Positions 44,581 to 52,871 are shown, counted from the first letter of the stretch. The stretch: 64,000 bases of DNA from Streptomyces marispadix (GCF_022524345.1 NZ_JAKWJU010000002.1:3596001-3660000), one strand, 5' to 3'. Translations and numbers: made by a program. Notes: generated by a model from the letters alone, not told the origin.

Positions 44581-44994
44581 CTAGGGAAGGGGCTCGTAGC
44601 AGTCGTAATTGCGCTGAGCGATGATCTTTCCGTCCCGGAATTCGAGGAAGGCCGCGATGTGCGCGCGCATCACGTGGCCTGCCGGCATGTTCCCGAGGGG
44701 AACGGCCAGCGTGCCGGACCACTTGGCCTCCAGTGCGACCTGGTCGCCGGAGGCCACTGCGTTGATCACTTCGAAGTGCTGGCCGGTCAGCAGCGTGCGG
44801 GCTTGCGTCGATGCGGCGAGAGACTCGGTGAGGTCACGGTCTACGCCCGCCGGGAAGAGCGCGTTGGGGAGTTGGGCATGGACCATGTCCGGGTGCAGGA
44901 ACTGCTTGAGTTCCTCTGGTGCCGCCAGCCTTGCCACTGCTTCGTGGTAGCGCAGCGCGGTGCGGACGTTGGGGTGGTCGTCGAATCGGCTCAT
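44581..44994 (-). CDS. SnoaL-like/NTF2-fold protein
   Basis: 137 residues with the NTF2-like cone fold: VRTALRYHEAVARLAAPEEL, FLHPDMVHAQLPN, VASGDQVALEAKWSGTL, MRAHIAAFLEFRDGKIIAQRNYDCYEP. This matches small ketosteroid-isomerase/SnoaL-like proteins that bind or isomerise small hydrophobic molecules. It is divergent from a MarR gene. TTGACA-N16-TATGGT ends seven bases before ATG 44994, so the mRNA is leaderless and the promoter lies inside the MarR palindrome. Probably induced when the MarR protein binds its ligand. Confidence 0.85.
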   Translation of the reverse strand: MSRFDDHPNVRTALRYHEAVARLAAPEELKQFLHPDMVHAQLPNALFPAGVDRDLTESLAASTQARTLLTGQHFEVINAVASGDQVALEAKWSGTLAVPLGNMPAGHVMRAHIAAFLEFRDGKIIAQRNYDCYEPLP

Positions 44995-44998
44995 GTGC

Positions 44999-45029
44999 AC
45001 AACCATAGTTGCACAACTATGGTTGTCAA
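44999..45029. promoter_or_regulatory. Perfect MarR palindrome covering two leaderless promoters
   Basis: ACAACCATAGTTG, CA, CAACTATGGTTGT (44999-45026): 13-bp perfect arms. The minus strand has -35 TTGACA (45029-45024), 16 bases, -10 TATGGT (45007-45002), then seven bases to the SnoaL-like ATG. The plus strand has TATGGT at 45018-45023, six bases before the marR ATG 45030. One bound dimer would block both genes. Confidence 0.85.
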
Positions 45030-45527
45030 ATGCAGGCTGGAGGCATGCAGGAATCAGTTGATCCATCCAGCCTCGACATCGGCAGCCTCGCTCTCTTCGT
45101 CGGCTTCGCCGCCACCGGCGCGATCCAGGCAGACCTCGCCTCCAGGGGCTTCGGCGACCTTCGGATGTCCCACGGGTACGTGTTCCAGCACCTGATCGAT
45201 GCGCGCCCGACCGTGAGCGACCTGTCGGCGAAGCTCGACATGACACAGCAGGGAGCCTCCAAGGCCGTCGCAGAACTGGAGCGGCTCGGCTATGTCGAAC
45301 GCCTGCCGAGCTCTCATGACGCCCGCATCCGCCATGTCGTCCTCACACCCCGGGGCGAGGAGGCCGTCAGCGCCGCTCGCCGCGCGCGGAAACGACTCGA
45401 GGCACGTCTGCGTAAGAGCTCCGATCCGGCGGCTTTCGATGCGGCCCGTTCGGTACTCGTCGGCCTCCTCGACGAACTGGGCGGCGCAGCGGCGATCCAC
45501 CGCCGCGATGTCAGGCCGCCGCGCTGA
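45030..45527 (+). CDS. MarR family regulator of the SnoaL-like divergon
   Basis: 165 residues. Winged helix: ARPTVSDLSAKLDMTQQGASKAVAEL as the DNA-reading part, LPSSHDARIRHVVLTPRGEE as the wing. An N-terminal helix and the C-terminal ARKRLEARL/ARSVLVGLLDEL helices form the dimer. The -10 TATGGT ends six bases before ATG 45030, favouring this leaderless start; ATG 45045 has GGAGG too close to be used well. It likely represses itself and the SnoaL-like gene through the shared palindrome. Confidence 0.88.
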   Translation: MQAGGMQESVDPSSLDIGSLALFVGFAATGAIQADLASRGFGDLRMSHGYVFQHLIDARPTVSDLSAKLDMTQQGASKAVAELERLGYVERLPSSHDARIRHVVLTPRGEEAVSAARRARKRLEARLRKSSDPAAFDAARSVLVGLLDELGGAAAIHRRDVRPPR

Positions 45528-45725
45528 TGGGGATGCCGCGGCGCAGTCGACGCTCAACGTGACGTTAGGCGCGGGCACTCCGGAATCGGTCGCGGTCGCC
45601 TGCGACCGACCGCGGACGGCCGATGCCGAGAGGTGCGTCGGTCGCTGACCAGCGACGACTGACAGATACGAGACTCAGGGCTTATGAACGCTGGGCCCGG
45701 CCGGGACCAGGAGGTCGGGAGCATC

Positions 45726-46487
45726 ATGGAAGTAGAGGCATCGGCTATTGCTGATGCGAGTGCTCGTGCCGCATGCGAGGACGTCATGGAACAGGTACAG
45801 GCGGTGCAGCGGGTTGATCGTTACGTACATGAACGCCGTTTCACTGATCAGAGTCTGACCAGTTGGGCGCTCTGCTTCTTCCTGCTCTCGTGGATCACGC
45901 TGGGAATCTATCCGGTATACCTCTTCTACCGCCGGTGTGATCGTGCGGACAGGTTCAGAATTCGGCGCCTGCATTACTATGACGCGGTCGTTGAAGCTAC
46001 GCGTCAATATGCGGAGTTGACCGGTCGGTACGAGACCTGTCAGGAAGAGCTGGGTGATCTTCAACGCTTTGTGAAAGAGCGCTTCGTCGACGAACACAAG
46101 CCCATCAGGGCGGGTCTCTCCTTGTTCCTTGCCTTCATCACGCTGGGAATCTACGGATTCTATGCTGTCTACCGGATGATGCGATTCTGGTGGCAGATCC
46201 AATTCACCGAGCAAGACTTCGACGAAAAATTGAGTCGGCTCTGGGCTGATCTCGGGGTGGTGAGGTACCCCGTCACCTTTGAGGTGGACGAGGAGGTAGA
46301 CCGGAGTTTTGGACTCTATCTATTCCTCACCATTGTGACGCTCGGCATCTTCGGAATCGTGTGGGACTACCATCTGCACACCGACCCTGACAGGATCTTC
46401 CCGGAGTTCCACTCGGCGGAGGACGCCGTTCTCGGTGCTCTCCGCATGCCTCCACCGATCCCTGCCTACAGGCCCCAGGCCGCCTGA
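45726..46487 (+). CDS. Membrane protein with three DUF4234-like modules
   Basis: 253 residues. Three copies of a short hairpin module occur: FFLLSWITLGIYPVYLFYRR (~45-65), LFLAFITLGIYGFYAVYR (~125-145) and LFLTIVTLGIFGIVWDY (~205-225), separated by charged helical segments. TLGIYxxY matches DUF4234. Codon use and base composition are clearly less GC-rich than neighbours (many A/T third positions), which suggests transfer. I chose ATG 45726 with AGGAGGT and GGGAG upstream; ATG 45684 would add 14 residues. Function unknown. It is the last intact gene before tRNA-Ser. Confidence 0.75.
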   Translation: MEVEASAIADASARAACEDVMEQVQAVQRVDRYVHERRFTDQSLTSWALCFFLLSWITLGIYPVYLFYRRCDRADRFRIRRLHYYDAVVEATRQYAELTGRYETCQEELGDLQRFVKERFVDEHKPIRAGLSLFLAFITLGIYGFYAVYRMMRFWWQIQFTEQDFDEKLSRLWADLGVVRYPVTFEVDEEVDRSFGLYLFLTIVTLGIFGIVWDYHLHTDPDRIFPEFHSAEDAVLGALRMPPPIPAYRPQAA

Positions 46488-46741
46488 GCCGATACACGTG
46501 TATGCGGGGATAGGGCACGGATGTCAGCGCCGACAGTCTGGACGCATCGGCCCCACGACAACGGTGGACGGACACGCGGCTCGCCGAACTCGCGAATCTC
46601 ACCGGGTGCGGAGAAGAGCTCCGGCACTTCCGCCGCAACGCGTGCGAACGAGCGCTCACGCACGCCGCCGTACTCCGCTAGCTTGAAATCAATACGCGTG
46701 CCTGCGAATTGAGTCGTCAGAGCCACCGCGAGAGCCAGCAC
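46466..46741 (-). pseudogene. Possible gene remnant beside tRNA-Ser
   Basis: A minus-strand frame reads like a real protein in its middle (TRIDFKLAEYGGVRERSFAR, VAAEVPELFSAPGEIREFGE) but lacks a ribosome site and has mixed third positions. It overlaps the end of the DUF4234-like gene. I recognise no family. It may be a remnant of a mobile or accessory gene; the rest of 46488-46938 shows nothing else. Confidence 0.3.
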
Positions 46742-46938
46742 GGCGAACTGAGGCGCGTGGGATCATGACGCCGGCGAACTCGTACTCGTCGACGGACACC
46801 CCTCCCGAGGCGGCACTCAGAGCCACAGTGCCCCCGGAGTAGTCCGTTCCGCAGCCCGAGGATTGCGGCGCCCTGCGTCACCAACTCGGATGCGCCAGGT
46901 ACGGATTGACACCACAGCATCAGCCCGGAGGGACGCCG

Positions 46939-46970
46939 AAGGGCCGGACCCCCACCGGGGTCCGGCCCTT
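46939..46970 (-). terminator. 14-bp hairpin after tRNA-Ser
   Basis: AAGGGCCGGACCCC at 46939-46952 and GGGGTCCGGCCCTT at 46957-46970 pair perfectly around CACC, eight bases beyond the 3' end of the minus-strand tRNA. On the minus strand the stem ends in TT. Confidence 0.9.
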
Positions 46971-46978
46971 CCGACCTG

Positions 46979-47063
46979 CGGTAGCGGTGGGATTTGAACC
47001 CACGGAGGGTTGCCCCTCACTCGCTTTCGAGGCGAGCTCCTTCGGCCGCTCGGACACGCTACC
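46979..47063 (-). tRNA. tRNA-Ser (anticodon CGA)
   Basis: 85 bases. Acceptor stem GGTAGCG pairs with CGCTACC, discriminator G at 46979. The anticodon stem CTCGC/GCGAG encloses loop CTCGAAA, giving anticodon CGA. A long variable arm (TGAGGGGCAACCCTC) marks a class II tRNA, and the T arm holds GGTTCAAATCC. CCA is not encoded. It reads serine UCG codons. It borders the accessory block on its 3' side, the side integrative elements normally use. Confidence 0.97.
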
Positions 47064-47183
47064 GAGAGGCACTCTAGCCCACGGGGTGCCGTGTGCCGAA
47101 ATCCGTTCCGGGGGCGGCTGCGGGAGGTGGGCGGCGGTGGTCGCGGGCGGCCCATCAGGGCGGTGGCGCCCGGGGGTTCGGGG

Positions 47184-47765
47184 TCAGCCGGGGTTCGGGG
47201 AGGCGCGGAAGAAGTCGGTGAGGAGGGCGCCGCATTCGTCGGCGAGGACGCCGTGGATGACCTCGGGGCGGTGGTTGAGGCGCCGGTCACGAACGACGTC
47301 CCACAGGGAGCCCGCCGCGCCCGCCTTGGGGTCGACCGCGCCGTAGACGACCCGCTCCAGCCGGGAGAGCACCGCCGCGCCGGCGCACATCGTGCACGGT
47401 TCCAGCGTGACCAGGAGGGTGCAGCCCTCCAGGCGCCACTCGCCGCGCAGGGTGCCGGCCGCCGCGCGGATGGCGACGATCTCGGCGTGGGCGGTGGGGT
47501 CCCCCCAGGCTTCGCGTGCGTTGTGCCCGCTTCCGATGACCTCGCCGCCGGGGCCGAGCACGAGCGCCCCCACCGGTACGTCGCCGTTCTCGCGTGCCCT
47601 TACGGCCTCGTCGAGGGCGCGGCGCATCGGTTCGCGCCAGCGGTCGCGCACGGGGTCGGGCACCTGACCGTGCGCACGAGCAGGCGCGGGGCCGGGCGCC
47701 GGGTCGGGCACTTGGCCGGGCACTTGGCCAGGCGTGGGATCGGGTGCGGGAGCGGGGTCGGTCAT
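47184..47765 (-). CDS. tadA: tRNA-specific adenosine deaminase
   Basis: 193 residues. The deaminase core has the zinc motif HAEIVAI (His and catalytic Glu) and PCTMCAGA (two Cys), with VPVGALVLGPGGEVIGSGHN upstream and LERVVYGAVDPKAGAAGSL after, as in TadA, which converts A34 to inosine in tRNA-Arg(ACG). The first ~38 residues are a Pro/Gly/Ala repeat (PTPGQVPGQVPDPAPGP) absent from most TadA and encoded by repetitive DNA; a start at the later RDRWREPM region is possible. It lies between tRNA-Ser and its associated protein gene, same strand. Confidence 0.92.
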   Translation of the reverse strand: MTDPAPAPDPTPGQVPGQVPDPAPGPAPARAHGQVPDPVRDRWREPMRRALDEAVRARENGDVPVGALVLGPGGEVIGSGHNAREAWGDPTAHAEIVAIRAAAGTLRGEWRLEGCTLLVTLEPCTMCAGAAVLSRLERVVYGAVDPKAGAAGSLWDVVRDRRLNHRPEVIHGVLADECGALLTDFFRASPNPG

Positions 47766-47931
47766 GCAGCCAGTGTCCTACCGTCCGGCGCCCGCCACCG
47801 GCGGCCCGGCATCCGGGCGCCGCCGCCTCCGCCCCACCGCGGCCTCGCGCGGCGTCGGCCGCCGCCCGCCGCAAGACGTACGCCTGACGTGTGACCTCAT
47901 GACGTAACGCCTCACGGCGTACGGCCTCCGG

Positions 47932-48471
47932 CTAGCGCACCGCCTCCAGCACGTCGGTGCAGCCCAGCGCGTCCGCGATCTCGCTCAGTGCGTCCTCGGG
48001 AGCGAGGGAGAGCAGGGCCTTGTCCTCCATTCCGAGGTCTGCGAGCAGACTCGCGTCGCCCAGCGGGCCGATGGGCGCGCTCTCCGAGGCGCCCGAGGGG
48101 TCGGCGTCGGCGCTGTCCTTGGACTCCGGTTCACCGTCCTCGGTGCCGTCCAGGTCCACGAGCTGGTCGAGCGCGTCGGGGTTCTCCGGCTCGCGGCCCA
48201 GCAGCTCGTCGGACAGCAGGATCTCGCCGTACGAGCTGCGCATGGCAGCCGCGGCGTCCGAGACGAAGACGCGCGGGTCGTCCTCGCCCTCGACCCTTAC
48301 GACACCGAACCACTCGCCCTCCTGCTCGATGCAGGCCAGCACAGGTTCGTCGTCGGTAGCGGTCTCCCGGGCCAGGTCGGCCAGGTCGGCCAGGGTCTCC
48401 ACATCGTCGAGCTCCGTGTCGCTCGCTTCCCACCCGTCTTCGGTGCGCGCGAGCAGTGCGGCGAAATACAC
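47932..48471 (-). CDS. tRNA adenosine deaminase-associated protein
   Basis: 179 residues, strongly acidic. The start YFAALLARTEDGWEASDTEL, LACIEQEGEWFGVVRVEGED and LDQLVDLDGTEDGEPESK match the actinobacterial family found next to tadA. C-terminal DASLLADLGMEDKALLSL and ADALGCTDVLEAVR are the conserved end. GTG 48471 follows GGGAG. It is upstream of tadA on the same strand with 166 bases between, so co-transcription is likely. Its molecular role is not established; the name is from context. Confidence 0.88.
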   Translation of the reverse strand: MYFAALLARTEDGWEASDTELDDVETLADLADLARETATDDEPVLACIEQEGEWFGVVRVEGEDDPRVFVSDAAAAMRSSYGEILLSDELLGREPENPDALDQLVDLDGTEDGEPESKDSADADPSGASESAPIGPLGDASLLADLGMEDKALLSLAPEDALSEIADALGCTDVLEAVR

Positions 48472-48717
48472 CGTGACTCTCCCACTGGTTTCTGAGGTGC
48501 CCGATGGCTGCTGACGAGGACTTCGCCCCGCCCCAATCGGAATCGTGGCAGAAACCGCGGCTGCGCGAAGGGTCTTCGGCAGTGCGTCGTGAGGGTGTTT
48601 GCGCAGATCTCTTGTGCGGACACTGTGACGGGAACACAGGGTGACCGTTTCTTGACCAGGTGTTGCGATTTGACGATGTCTGTCCCCTGCCGGTTTCACC
48701 GGTGGCACATCAACGCG

Positions 48718-49149
48718 TCACCAACGGAACGTCCGCATCCGCATCGCCTGGCGCATGCGTGCCGTGCGGGTACGGCGGGGCTGCACCCGGTCACGCAGTT
48801 CCCGGGCCTCGCTGCGCTCGCGCAGGAAGCGGGCACGTCGGCGCAGTCGCTCGGCGTCGCCGCCGTCACGGCTCGTGCCGCCGCCGCCACCGCTGCCGCC
48901 CCCGGCACCGCTTCCGCCGCCGCTGCCATGGGACTTGGCCGTGTTGCGGGCCGCGCTCACCTCGCGGGCGCGCGCATGACCGGGGTCTCCGGGTGACGGG
49001 GCGTGCTCTCCGGCGGGGCCGTCGGCGCCGGTGTGCCGGGACGGCTCCGGCTGCCGCGTGCTCTCCGCCTTGCCCGCCCTGCTCGCCTTCGGCGGCTCGG
49101 CCGGCTTGCTCTCCAGGCTGCGCCTGCTCGGCTTTCGCGAGTCGGACAT
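48718..49149 (-). CDS. Basic, low-complexity hypothetical protein
   Basis: 143 residues. ATG 49149 has GGAGGTG six bases upstream, a strong site. The first ~70 residues are Ser/Lys/Pro/Glu-rich (RKPSRRSLESKPAEPPKASR). A Gly/Ser run follows (GSGGGSGAGGGSGGGGG), then an Arg-rich end (AERLRRRARFLRERSEAREL). It is likely disordered and might bind nucleic acid. Conserved position between tadA and upp in Streptomyces is likely from memory; no function known. Divergent from upp. Confidence 0.65.
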   Translation of the reverse strand: MSDSRKPSRRSLESKPAEPPKASRAGKAESTRQPEPSRHTGADGPAGEHAPSPGDPGHARAREVSAARNTAKSHGSGGGSGAGGGSGGGGGTSRDGGDAERLRRRARFLRERSEARELRDRVQPRRTRTARMRQAMRMRTFRW

Positions 49150-49228
49150 CTGTACACCTCCGGGATACCTGACCGCTTTCCCCGGTCGCGCGGGGGTACG
49201 CCAGTACGAGCCGTACACATGCCTCCGC

Positions 49229-49234
49229 TAGTGT
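49229..49234 (+). promoter_or_regulatory. -10 box for a leaderless upp message
   Basis: TAGTGT ends eight bases before the upp ATG at 49242, which places transcription start at or next to the start codon. No Shine-Dalgarno precedes the ATG. The -35 is not clear. Confidence 0.5.
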
Positions 49235-49241
49235 CGAGGAC

Positions 49242-49877
49242 ATGCGGATCCACGCCGTCGACCACCCGCTGGTGGCGCACAAGCTGTCCACGTTGCGCGA
49301 CGAGCGCACCGACTCACCGACGTTCCGGCGTCTCGCCGACGAGTTGGTGACACTGCTCGCCTACGAGGCGACGAGGGACGTACGCATCGACGCGGTGGAG
49401 ATCCGCACCCCGGTCGCCGCGACCACCGGCGTGCGTCTGTCCCATCCGCGGCCCCTCGTCGTACCGATCCTGCGTGCGGGACTGGGGATGCTCGACGGCA
49501 TGGTGCGGCTGCTGCCCACCGCGGAGGTCGGATTCCTCGGCATGATCCGCGACGAGGAGACCCTTCAGGCCTCCACCTACGCCAATCGCATGCCCGACGA
49601 CCTCTCCGGGCGCCAGGCGTACGTGCTGGACCCGATGCTGGCGACGGGCGGCACCCTCGTGGCCGCGATCGACGAGCTGATCCGGCGCGGCGCCGACGAC
49701 GTGACCGCGATCTGCCTGCTGGCGGCGCCCGAGGGCGTACGCCTGATGGAGCGTGAACTGGAAGGTGCGCCCGTGACCGTCGTGACGGCGTCGATCGACG
49801 AACGCCTCAACGAGCACGGCTACATCGTGCCGGGACTGGGCGACGCGGGCGATCGGATGTACGGCACCGCGGGCTAG
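49242..49877 (+). CDS. upp: Uracil phosphoribosyltransferase
   Basis: 211 residues, family length. [23 protein letters not shown] is the PRPP-binding loop, [20 protein letters not shown] the conserved dimer segment, [15 protein letters not shown] and the uracil-recognition end [19 protein letters not shown] are intact. It converts uracil and PRPP to UMP in pyrimidine salvage. Probably a leaderless transcript. Divergent from the low-complexity gene; a hairpin and 18-bp repeats follow. Confidence 0.96.
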   Translation: MRIHAVDHPLVAHKLSTLRDERTDSPTFRRLADELVTLLAYEATRDVRIDAVEIRTPVAATTGVRLSHPRPLVVPILRAGLGMLDGMVRLLPTAEVGFLGMIRDEETLQASTYANRMPDDLSGRQAYVLDPMLATGGTLVAAIDELIRRGADDVTAICLLAAPEGVRLMERELEGAPVTVVTASIDERLNEHGYIVPGLGDAGDRMYGTAG

Positions 49878-49898
49878 GCGCGGGCTAGGTACAGGCGG

Positions 49899-49915
49899 GC
49901 GGAGCGGCGCTCCGC
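49899..49915 (+). terminator. Hairpin after upp
   Basis: GCGGAGC, GGC, GCTCCGC: perfect 7-bp stem 22 bases after the upp stop. Confidence 0.6.
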
Positions 49916-49938
49916 GTTCGCGGTCGCGCGCTCCGCCG

Positions 49939-49992
49939 GGTCTCGGTCCTCCGGCCGGTCTCGGTCCTTCGCCCGGTCTCGGCCCCTCGGCC
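49939..49992. repeat. Three 18-bp tandem repeats
   Basis: Three head-to-tail units of GGTCTCGGTCCTCCGGCC (49939-49956, 49957-49974, 49975-49992) with a few substitutions, between the convergent upp and LytR_C-domain genes. Confidence 0.85.
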
Positions 49993-49996
49993 GTCG

Positions 49997-50665
49997 TCAG
50001 TCCTTGCAGTGGCCGCGGGACGGGCCCGAGTGCTTCGGATCGCTCAGCGCCGTAAGGGCCTTGTCGGCTTCCTTCTCCTTGGCGAGCTTGTCGTACGCCT
50101 TGCCGATGACGAAGTCGACGTCGTCGCCCTTGCGGTCGTCGAAGCGGGTGTCGACGTCCTTGAAGTGGGCGCCCAGGACCTTCAGTCGGGCGTCGCCCTC
50201 CTTGCCGGGAGCGCCCAGCAGCACGCCGGTGTTGTCGACCTTCTTGTCGAACTCGTCGGGTGCGTTCGCCACATCGCCGATCTTGAATCCCCGCTTCTTC
50301 AGCTCGTCGGCGATGGACTTGGCGAGTCCGCTGCGGTCCGTGGCGTTGAGTACGTTGACTTCGATCGAGTCCGGCTCGGGCAGATCGAGCTTCTTGCCGC
50401 CCGCGGGGCCGGACTTCGCGTCGGTCGCGCAACCGGCGCCGTCCTTGGCCTTCGAGTTGCTGCCGGCGGCGTTCGCGGAGGTGCCGCCGCCCGAGAAGAT
50501 GTCGATGAGTTGGAGGGTTCCCCACCCGCCGACGGAGAGCGCGACGACGGCGGCGGTTGAGGCGAGCACGATCCTGCGACGGTTGCGGGGGCGGCGCATG
50601 CGGGGGTAGCGATTTCCCGTGATGCGGTACTTTCCGCCCATGCCGGGGGGAGTCAGCATGCTCAT
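49997..50665 (-). CDS. Membrane-anchored LytR C-terminal domain protein
   Basis: 222 residues. A basic N-terminus (PRMRRPRNRRRIVLAS) leads to one membrane helix (~32-55), a Gly/Ser/Ala linker and an extracellular LytR_C domain (~95-205): IEVNVLNATDRSGLAKSIAD, ELKKRGFKIGDVANAP, KVLGAHFKDVDTRFDDRKGD. LytR_C domains accompany LytR-CpsA-Psr wall-polymer ligases but also occur alone, as here. It probably acts at the cell wall. ATG 50665 is inferred; a later ATG gives MLTPPGMGG. Downstream of the VapB-like gene on the same strand. Confidence 0.85.
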   Translation of the reverse strand: MSMLTPPGMGGKYRITGNRYPRMRRPRNRRRIVLASTAAVVALSVGGWGTLQLIDIFSGGGTSANAAGSNSKAKDGAGCATDAKSGPAGGKKLDLPEPDSIEVNVLNATDRSGLAKSIADELKKRGFKIGDVANAPDEFDKKVDNTGVLLGAPGKEGDARLKVLGAHFKDVDTRFDDRKGDDVDFVIGKAYDKLAKEKEADKALTALSDPKHSGPSRGHCKD

Positions 50666-50760
50666 GGGCGCAGAGTAGTGCGGGATGAAGGCGATGCCTA
50701 CTAGATGATCAATGGTTGTGACGTGGCGGCCCTGAAAGGGCTAGCGCCGCAAGAGGCGTT

Positions 50761-51057
50761 TCAGTCAAGCTCCAACACGCGTGCGTGGAGCACCTGTCGC
50801 TGCTGAAGTGCCGCACGTACCGCGCGGTGCAGACCGTCCTCCAGATAGAGGTCGCCGTTCCACTTCACGACGTGGGCGAAGAGATCTCCGTAGAAGGTCG
50901 AGTCCTCCGCCAGCAGGGTCTCGAGGTCGAGCTGGCCCTTCGTCGTGACGAGCTGGTCCAGGCGCACCGGGCGTGGGGCCACATCTGCCCACTGACGGGT
51001 GCTTTCCCGGCCGTGGTCGGGGTACGGCCGCCCGTTTCCGATTCGCTTGAAGATCAC
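50761..51057 (-). CDS. Small conserved VapB-annotated protein
   Basis: 98 residues. The sequence (FKRIGNGRPYPDHGRES, RPVRLDQLVTTKGQLDLETL, DLFAHVVKWNGDLYLEDGLH, RAALQQRQVLHARVLELD) matches a very conserved actinobacterial protein commonly labelled VapB-family antitoxin. There is no adjacent PIN-domain toxin, and RLDQLVTT with DGLHR recalls ParB-like domains, so the label is doubtful. GTG 51057 is the start. Small hairpins (GCCCT-GAA-AGGGC near 50730) follow it. Confidence 0.75.
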   Translation of the reverse strand: MIFKRIGNGRPYPDHGRESTRQWADVAPRPVRLDQLVTTKGQLDLETLLAEDSTFYGDLFAHVVKWNGDLYLEDGLHRAVRAALQQRQVLHARVLELD

Positions 51058-51218
51058 ACGGAAAGCCTACCGGGCCACCGGCGCCGGGCGCAGCTTCCTG
51101 TGGTTCTTACAGGTGCGTGGCAGCGGCGGGACGGCCCGGCGGGGGCCGTGGCACCTGCCTCGGCCGCCCGCCGCGCGCTTCATGATTCACCGTGTGTCCG
51201 GCGCGCGAGCCGGCTCGG

Positions 51219-52871
51219 TCAGGGGAGGTCGCTGACGTCCCGTGAGTAGTGGCCGACCGCGTCGGCGATCACCTTGACGTTGAGGTCGAGCGCCTTCTTG
51301 TCGATGTTGTCCAGGTCGTCGCACTTCTGGTGGTAGCAGCCGTCGTACGCGGCACCGGCCTCGCCGCCCCACAGCTTCTGCTCCGCCTCCGACTTGATGC
51401 CCTCGGCGCCCGTCTTCGAGCCGCCCGCCGGGATGCCCGCGTCGATGAACGGGCCGTAGTCGGAGCGTCCGTCGAAGTCGGCGCCCCGTGTCTTCTCGCC
51501 CTGCGACTCCATGAAGTCGACTATGTCGCGCTCCAGTCGGCCCGAGCCCTCGGGGCCGGGGCCGGAGCCCTCGCCGTCGGAGTCGTCGCCGTCGTGTACG
51601 AACAGGCCGTAGTTGGGCGAGGCGATCATGTCGAAGTTGAGGTAGAGGGAGATCTTCTCGCGTTCGGCGTCGGAGAGTTCGGATACGTAGTGGTCGGCGC
51701 CTCTGAGGCCGACCTCCTCGGCCGTCCACAGGGCGAAGCGGACCTTGTTGTGCGGGGCTCCCCCGCCGCGGCCCTCGCGGGTGCCGCCCGCCGCCGCGAA
51801 CTGGAGGGCGGTTTCGAGGATTCCGGCCGAGCCCGAGGCGTTGTCGTTGATGCCGGGGCCCTCGGTCACCGAGTCGAGATGCGCGCCGAACATCGCGACG
51901 TGGTCCTCGTCGCCGCCCGGGGTCTCCGCGACGACGTTGGGGGTGCTGCGCTCCTCCTGGAACTCACGCAGCTCCACGTTCGCCGTGACCTCGTCCGACT
52001 CGGCCTCGGCGGCGAGGGCTTCGCCGTCCTTCCGGCTGATGCCGCCCGTCGGGATGCGGCCCTTGGACGGGTCCTCGAGGGTGCCGCTCAGTTCGCCCTC
52101 GGTGTTGTTGTAGACGACCGCGGCGACGGCGCCCGCGTCGGCTGCCGCCGCCTGCTTCTCGGCGAAGGAGCAGCCGCCGCGCCGGATCAGGGCGATCGTG
52201 CCGTCGTAGTCGCCGGACTCGTAGTCGGCGGCGGTGCAGCCGGAGGTCTCGTCCTCGTCCTCCGGGACGGGGGCGATCCGGGCCTCGGAGCCCCCCTCGG
52301 GGGTGCTCTTGGTGTACGTCATCAGCTTGACCGGCACGTCGCGTTCGCCGGGGGAGGTCACCGTCATCTTCTCCGCGAGCGTCTCGCGGTAGACGAAGTC
52401 GAAGCTCTGGTACGTCACTTCGTAGCCGGCGGCCTTGAGCAGGGTGCCCGCGTACTTCGCGGAGAGTTCATGGCCGCGTGAACCGGCGGCGCGATTGCCG
52501 TCGTTGCGGCTCGCGATGGCCTGAAGTGCCTTGAGGTGTCTCATCGCGCCCTTGGCGCCCGTACGCCGTACGAGCTTCTTCGCGAACTCGTCGGCGGGCT
52601 GGCCGGATTGCCGCTGTGCGGCGGAGGGCACGGCCGTCCCTGCCTTCGCTGACGGGTCCGCCGCCGCGGGTGAGGCGGCGGCGGTCAGCAGCAGCGGTGT
52701 GGCGAGCGCGGTGGCGGCCAGCGCGGCGAGGGTGCGGTGCCCGGGGCCGCGCCCGACGCGACTCGCCAGGCGGGCTGATGCGGTCGCCGGCGGAGGCGCG
52801 GACGCGGGCGCGGGTCTCCCGGACGAGTCCGCCTTGCGGGAGGGTTCGGGCGCTGTGGACGCTGTGGGCAC
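51219..52871 (-). CDS. Secreted M28-family aminopeptidase with PA domain
   Basis: 550 residues. A long charged N-region (~50 residues) precedes the signal core (LAALAATALATPLLLTAA) and site ASPAAADP. Residues ~205-310 are a PA insert (YDGTIALIRRGGCSFAEKQA). The M28 metal ligands are present: GAHLDSV, GINDNASGSAG, WTAEEVGLRGA, NFDMI, and CYHQKCDDLDNID. It resembles the S. griseus aminopeptidase family with two zinc ions. GTG 52871 has GGAAGGA eight bases upstream; the frame is open further but without a ribosome site. It probably supplies amino acids from extracellular peptides. Confidence 0.9.
   Translation of the reverse strand: MPTASTAPEPSRKADSSGRPAPASAPPPATASARLASRVGRGPGHRTLAALAATALATPLLLTAAASPAAADPSAKAGTAVPSAAQRQSGQPADEFAKKLVRRTGAKGAMRHLKALQAIASRNDGNRAAGSRGHELSAKYAGTLLKAAGYEVTYQSFDFVYRETLAEKMTVTSPGERDVPVKLMTYTKSTPEGGSEARIAPVPEDEDETSGCTAADYESGDYDGTIALIRRGGCSFAEKQAAAADAGAVAAVVYNNTEGELSGTLEDPSKGRIPTGGISRKDGEALAAEAESDEVTANVELREFQEERSTPNVVAETPGGDEDHVAMFGAHLDSVTEGPGINDNASGSAGILETALQFAAAGGTREGRGGGAPHNKVRFALWTAEEVGLRGADHYVSELSDAEREKISLYLNFDMIASPNYGLFVHDGDDSDGEGSGPGPEGSGRLERDIVDFMESQGEKTRGADFDGRSDYGPFIDAGIPAGGSKTGAEGIKSEAEQKLWGGEAGAAYDGCYHQKCDDLDNIDKKALDLNVKVIADAVGHYSRDVSDLP

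Noticed and set aside
46979..47063. tRNA-Ser as a used attachment site with a second copy of its 3' end to the left
   Set aside because: I did not find a repeat of the T-arm/acceptor sequence or an integrase gene in the window.
50761..51057. Toxin-antitoxin pair
   Set aside because: Only the VapB-labelled protein is present; no PIN-domain or other toxin gene is adjacent.
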